19,169 bases of DNA from Ruminococcus sp. UBA1780 (GTDB lineage: Bacteria > Bacillota > Clostridia > Oscillospirales > Ruminococcaceae), in the NCBI GenBank assembly GCA_002315235.1, contig DCGK01000117.1, forward strand, positions 2,501-21,669, read 5' to 3'. The notes beneath the pieces are model-generated. The model made no database searches. It saw only the letters and a list, made by a program, of their open reading frames with translations, and was not told the origin of the DNA. Numbering within the stretch: the first letter of the stretch is position 1; each line of letters starts with the position of its first letter. Positions 15,913-19,169 of the stretch are shown here, one piece after another. Made by a program: the position numbers and the translations under genes.

Positions 15913-16176
15913 TTAGTCGATAAATTTTGAAAATACAGCATAGACGCCGACTGCACAGATAATGCAGAAAATCTGGGCAATGCTAATGTTGAAAGTGAAT
16001 CCGAGGGAGAGCGTAATAACAATAAGATCAAGTGTCATCGGGGTATCATGGCCGAACCCGAAAGCAGCCGTATACGAAAGGATGCTGCTGTTTGTGTGGG
16101 CACTGATATATGCACCGATGATTATAGCGCTTATTATGAGAATTATAAATACAAAACCTTTTCTGGTTAATTTCAT
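15913..16176 (-). CDS. DUF4321-family small membrane protein
   Basis: An 87-residue membrane protein. The first helix is at about residues 7-26 after a basic MKLTRKG start. A conserved middle phrase, MTLDLIVITLSLGFTF, precedes a last helix near 65-84. This pattern (basic start, helix, TLDL, LGFTF, helix) is that of DUF4321, a Firmicute family often found beside maf, radC or mreB, and here it directly precedes mreB. No biochemical function is established. The location suggests an accessory role in envelope growth, which is inference. AAAGGAT lies ten bases before the ATG, and the gene starts 27 bases after the U32 gene stops, so it is likely in the zapA-U32 transcript. Confidence 0.85.
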   Translation of the reverse strand: MKLTRKGFVFIILIISAIIIGAYISAHTNSSILSYTAAFGFGHDTPMTLDLIVITLSLGFTFNISIAQIFCIICAVGVYAVFSKFID

Positions 16177-16203
16177 TTGCTCGTATATCCTTTCTGAATA
16201 GTT

Positions 16204-18240
16204 TTATTTTATTCCGCGGAAGTACAGCCCTCTGGTAATACCTGAAGGAGCTGATGAGGAGCCTTCCGTGTAATCAGTAATTATCTTCTTTATTGTTTTC
16301 TCATTTTCATCAGTAAAGTAAAGTGTGATAAAGTCCATATTTTTATATGTTTCAGGCTTGTCAGCCAGATAAACGGCATCTGAATTGAAAATTTCAGTGC
16401 TGCCTTCACTGCACATTACTCTGAAGCTGCGTCCTGTTCTGTCCTTTATGGTGTGACGGCATCTGCCGCATCCGACCGAGTTCTTTACCGGACAGTTTAC
16501 CGTAAGCATAAGCGGAAGCTTTCCGTATGCTATAATTCCTTTTCGTGAACTGCAGCTGATTTTTTCTGCCTGAGATGCTTTGAGTTCAAAAGAGAGAGTT
16601 ACGTCTTCGGCTGCTTCCGAAACAATTCCGGCTGAAACTGAATTGGCAGTGTTTAGTCCGAAATCACCGTGAAGTCTGAATCCGAGTTCTTTTCCTGTAC
16701 TGAGATATGCGACGTTTGTACACATCAGATGTTCAAATCCCATGCTGAGAATGAATTTAAGGTCTTTTTTCAGCTGAACTTCGTCGAATATAAAACGCGG
16801 AGGTTCAGCGATAATTTTTTCCTTAAGTGATGTAAGCCGGTCAGCATTTTTTACAAGAGTTCCGACAGGCAGAATTATGTATTCTGCCGCTGATGTGTCA
16901 ATGTTCATTAACTGTTCAGCTTTTTCTGCGCGGATTCTGACAGCAGGAGCGGCAGAGTGTTTTTCTGTTCTGTTCCTGTCAATTGTAAAACTGCTGTTTA
17001 TGCTGCATGATACTGAGTTTTCTCTCAGGCTGTACAGCTTTTCAACGGCTTCACGTCTCATCCGGTTAATGCATGATGCAGGGAAGGAAAGTCCTTCGCC
17101 GATACTGATTCTGCATGGCCCCGGAGAATAAATTGTGTCTCCGAGCTTTGAAAGCTGTTTTACGATATCATCTTCGGTTACAGCCTTGTTTACTGCATCT
17201 TCAGGAGGATTTCCTGTAACAGTGCATGAGAAACCTTCACTGTCTTTTGCTGTAAGTATGACCGGCATGTCTCTTGTTACGGAAACGTCAAAACAGATTT
17301 CTGAAACCTTTCGTTCCTTTCTGTACAGCTGACGCAGATCCGGAAGGACTGAGGCGGACGACATTACATCGTCTTTGTCACGCATTCCGAACATGTTTTT
17401 TCTGCATCCTGTAAAGTAACCGTCTGTAAACCCGTTTCTTGAGAAAACGGCTTTCAGTGCATCAGTATCAGGTTCCAGGCCGTCAAGAGCATTTCTGTAT
17501 GCGCTGACAGCGGCAGCAACATATTCGGGACGTTTCATTCTTCCTTCTATTTTGAGTGAAGTAACACCGAGATTTTTAATTTCGCCGATGTGACCGGTAA
17601 GAGCAAGGTCTTTTAGTGAGAGACAGTGTTCGTCCGGATTTCCGACGGGTGAAAAGGGAAGTCTGCAGCTCTGCGCGCACAAACCTCTGTTTGCGCTTCT
17701 TGAGCCTATCATCGCGGACATATAGCACTGGCCTGAAACAGACATGCACAGTGCACCGTGAATAAATATTTCGGTTTCAAGTCCTGCTGATGATATTTCG
17801 GAAATCATTGACTTTGTTGCTTCTCTTGAAACGACCACGCGTGAAAAGCCGAGACTCTTTGCATAAAGCGCGCCTCCGGCCGAATGTACGGTCATCTGCG
17901 TCGAAGCATGCAGCGGAATATCAGGTGCGGTATTTTTTATAATATATGCTGCTCCGGGATCCTGAACGATAAACGCATCAGGACAGGCCGCGGCATATTT
18001 TTTTATTTCTTCTGTAAATTCATTCAGCTGACCGTCGGTCAGTACGGTATTTACAGCAATGTGAAGCTTTGCACCGTATCTGTGGCATGTTTCGGCTGCT
18101 TTTTTTATCTCGTCAATATCAAAGTTTGAGGCGTTTTGTCTTGCGGAAAAACTTTTTCCACCGATGTATACGGCATCAGCGCCGCACCTTAGTGCAGCTG
18201 TCAGTGATTCTGCATTTCCCGCCGGAGCAAGTAATTCCAT
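16204..18240 (-). CDS. U32-family (collagenase-like/RlhA-type) protein
   Basis: A 678-residue member of the peptidase U32 family. The N-terminus MELLAPAGNAESL and the family signature EIFIHGALCMSVSGQCYMS (157-175) are clear. Cys165, Cys172, Cys188 and Cys192 have the spacing expected for the iron-sulfur cluster proposed in U32 RNA hydroxylases. A middle region (about 385-500) resembles DUF3656, and GITRGLYFRGIK closes the protein, as in the long U32 form. E. coli relatives are RlhA, which makes 5-hydroxycytidine in 23S rRNA from prephenate, and TrhP, which acts on tRNA. The length and DUF3656 region favour the RlhA type. The old protease label is weakly supported. The gene follows zapA by 12 bases, a pairing common in Clostridia. 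Confidence 0.9.
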   Translation of the reverse strand: MELLAPAGNAESLTAALRCGADAVYIGGKSFSARQNASNFDIDEIKKAAETCHRYGAKLHIAVNTVLTDGQLNEFTEEIKKYAAACPDAFIVQDPGAAYIIKNTAPDIPLHASTQMTVHSAGGALYAKSLGFSRVVVSREATKSMISEISSAGLETEIFIHGALCMSVSGQCYMSAMIGSRSANRGLCAQSCRLPFSPVGNPDEHCLSLKDLALTGHIGEIKNLGVTSLKIEGRMKRPEYVAAAVSAYRNALDGLEPDTDALKAVFSRNGFTDGYFTGCRKNMFGMRDKDDVMSSASVLPDLRQLYRKERKVSEICFDVSVTRDMPVILTAKDSEGFSCTVTGNPPEDAVNKAVTEDDIVKQLSKLGDTIYSPGPCRISIGEGLSFPASCINRMRREAVEKLYSLRENSVSCSINSSFTIDRNRTEKHSAAPAVRIRAEKAEQLMNIDTSAAEYIILPVGTLVKNADRLTSLKEKIIAEPPRFIFDEVQLKKDLKFILSMGFEHLMCTNVAYLSTGKELGFRLHGDFGLNTANSVSAGIVSEAAEDVTLSFELKASQAEKISCSSRKGIIAYGKLPLMLTVNCPVKNSVGCGRCRHTIKDRTGRSFRVMCSEGSTEIFNSDAVYLADKPETYKNMDFITLYFTDENEKTIKKIITDYTEGSSSAPSGITRGLYFRGIK

Positions 18241-18252
18241 AATTAAAAAACC

Positions 18253-18594
18253 TTATTTCCTGGATTTGCCTTCGAGCTCTGCAATTCTGTTTTTCAGCTG
18301 TTCAACTTCTCTTAATGCACTGTCACGTTCAAGACGTGCTCTTGATGCTTCGTCAGCGTAGTTTTTCAGCTGAGTGCGAAGATTGTCATTATCATCGCTG
18401 CAGTGGTGCATTTCATCAAGTGTTGAGAGAGCTATTCTTACAGAAGCGGAGTATACCGACAGGTTTGAATTGGCTCCGACAAGTTCAGCAATATTCTTTT
18501 CAAGCTTTCTTGCAAGAGTGAAAACGTAGCTTGGTTCCTCATCGGTCTGGAGAGTATACTCTTTGCCGCATATAAGTACCTTTACTCTGTTCAT
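18253..18594 (-). CDS. zapA: Cell division protein ZapA
   Basis: A 113-residue cytoplasmic protein. The N-terminal part has the ZapA pattern VKVLICGKEYTLQTDEEP, then a helix with ALSTLDEM. The C-terminal half (about 64-110) is a long charged coiled coil. ZapA bundles FtsZ filaments and stabilises the division ring. The ATG has AAAGGA ten bases upstream. It heads a tight group with the U32 gene (12-base gap) and DUF4321 that runs towards mreB, placing a division factor next to the elongation operon. ZapA proteins are divergent, but length, motif and the U32 neighbour agree. Confidence 0.92.
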   Translation of the reverse strand: MNRVKVLICGKEYTLQTDEEPSYVFTLARKLEKNIAELVGANSNLSVYSASVRIALSTLDEMHHCSDDNDNLRTQLKNYADEASRARLERDSALREVEQLKNRIAELEGKSRK

Positions 18595-18659
18595 CAGGCA
18601 TATTTCCTTTCTGATAAAATGTTAAAATTATTACAGGCCTGAAAAAAGCCTACATAATT

Positions 18660-18688
18660 ATTATAATATATTTTTTGTGTGTTGCATA
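18660..18688 (-). promoter_or_regulatory. Possible promoter of zapA
   Basis: On the minus strand a perfect TATAAT (18665-18660) is present, with a poor -35 match (TATGCA) 17 bases upstream. It gives a leader of about 60 bases. It is the best candidate in the gap between the right-edge gene and zapA. Confidence 0.4.
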
Positions 18689-18768
18689 GACCTAAAATGA
18701 AATTTTTTTTTGGAATTGCTGACTGAATCCGGTGCCCGGAATATGCACCCTGATTTTTGGTCAGACTC

Positions 18769-18810
18769 AAAAAAATAACCACAGCGCAGCAGAGAAAACT
18801 GCACTGTGGT
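18769..18810 (-). terminator. Terminator of the right-edge gene
   Basis: A 12-bp stem with one G-U pair (18778-18789 with 18799-18810, nine-base loop) is followed on the minus strand by TATTTTTTTG. It lies about 75 bases after the stop codon at 18884. Confidence 0.88.
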
Positions 18811-18883
18811 AAAAGTTATTTGTATTTATTATATTTACGATTTGTTACGGGGAAATTTTCCAGGTGTCTGCTGATGTACAGAA

Positions 18884-19169
18884 TTATTCTGTAACTGTTT
18901 CAGCAAGAACAGCCTTGAGTGCTGCGAGGTCATCAGCATTGATAACGCCGTCAGCAAGTACGTCCTTTACAAGTGCCTTGATTTCCTTCTTATCCATGTT
19001 TCTGATAAGCGGAACAGCGATGGAAGCGATGCTTGTGATTTCTGCATCACTCATATCTTCTGTAGCAGCTGAAACCTGATCTATAGCGAGGTCGATAAAG
19101 TCGTCAATCTTGTGGCAGTGAGCAATCTTGTCAGGCTTTGGAAGTTCCGGCTTAGCAGGCTTTTCACCG
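18884..19169 (-). CDS. Unidentified protein, C-terminal 94 residues (runs off right edge)
   Basis: Only the end of the gene is visible, and the start lies beyond base 19169. The visible part opens with a Pro/Lys/Glu linker (EKPAKPELPKPDK), as seen between domains of secreted Gram-positive proteins. About 80 mostly helical residues follow. Near the end, DVLADGVINADDL resembles an EF-hand or dockerin calcium loop: Asp at loop positions 1, 5 and 12, Gly at 6, Ile at 8 and Asn at 9, but Leu instead of Asp/Asn at 3. The next residues, AALKAVL, resemble the helix after a dockerin loop. Only one such loop is seen, whereas type I dockerins have two. I cannot name the protein. The frame is supported by consistent codon use and a downstream terminator. 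Confidence 0.8.
   Translation of the reverse strand, partial: GEKPAKPELPKPDKIAHCHKIDDFIDLAIDQVSAATEDMSDAEITSIASIAVPLIRNMDKKEIKALVKDVLADGVINADDLAALKAVLAETVTE

Larger units (their letters stand above)
18595..18883. other. Intergenic region between zapA and the right-edge gene
   Basis: These 289 bases hold no supportable gene. From right to left on the minus strand they contain a terminator (18769-18810), an imperfect hairpin region near 18716-18766 (CTGAC with GTCAG, GGTGC with GCACC), a nine-base A/T run near 18702-18711, and the zapA promoter region. A 62-codon open frame over 18594-18782 lacks a convincing start and is not called. Confidence 0.7.

Noticed and set aside
18594..18782. 62-codon minus-strand frame upstream of zapA
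   Set aside because: It spans the promoter region and the hairpin area, has no Shine-Dalgarno and matches nothing recognisable.
1..19169. Mobile elements, CRISPR arrays, tRNA or rRNA genes
   Set aside because: No transposase, integrase, evenly spaced repeats or tRNA-like cloverleaf was seen on either strand by reading.

Overview
The window looks like chromosomal housekeeping DNA from a low-to-mid GC Firmicute of class Clostridia, probably Oscillospiraceae and most like Ruminococcus. This lineage call is inference. It rests on AGGAG-type ribosome binding sites, consensus sigma-A promoters, a DUF4321 gene beside mreBCD, a ZapA/U32 gene pair, an mgsA gene close to the mre operon, and a secreted-looking protein at the right edge that ends in a dockerin-like motif. 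All genes but one lie on the minus strand. I see no rRNA, tRNA, CRISPR array, insertion sequence or prophage.

Layout from left to right. (a) 1-1083: a PP2C-type phosphatase (cut by the left edge) downstream of an FHA-domain protein with its own promoter, which suggests Ser/Thr phospho-signalling. (b) 1255-3950: clpB, a disaggregase chaperone, ending in a strong terminator. (c) 4056-4725: the only plus-strand gene, a small DUF5684 membrane protein, divergent from clpB; both have textbook promoters. A bidirectional terminator separates it from (d) an LCP-family cell-wall ligase, 4724-6175, whose start is moved here to an internal GTG with a strong Shine-Dalgarno. (e) 6374-7303: a DHH/DHHA1 phosphoesterase with its own promoter and terminator and a palindrome in its leader. 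(f) 7574-11206: mgsA, hisS and aspS, read in that order from a promoter at 11262-11289, with a hairpin terminator between hisS and aspS. (g) 11395-15826: mreB, mreC, mreD and a class B PBP2 (mrdA), the cell-elongation operon. (h) 15913-18594: zapA, a U32-family protein and DUF4321, closely spaced and leading into mreB. (i) 18884-19169: the C-terminal end of an unidentified protein with a Pro/Lys linker and a helical tail.

Much of the window concerns the envelope and growth: ZapA (FtsZ ring), MreBCD/PBP2 (lateral wall synthesis), LCP (polymer attachment to the wall), and possibly DUF4321. The rest is translation (HisRS, AspRS, U32 rRNA modification candidate), proteostasis (ClpB), the methylglyoxal bypass and phosphoester metabolism.

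I found no convincing new multi-gene system. The points most worth a second look are the altered active-site tetrad in MgsA (NEPN where E. coli has HDPD), the apparent loss of minCDE/rodA between mrdA and mgsA, the terminator between hisS and aspS, the palindrome in the DHH gene leader, the dockerin-like tail at the right edge, and the lack of a recognisable CIRCE or CtsR operator at clpB.
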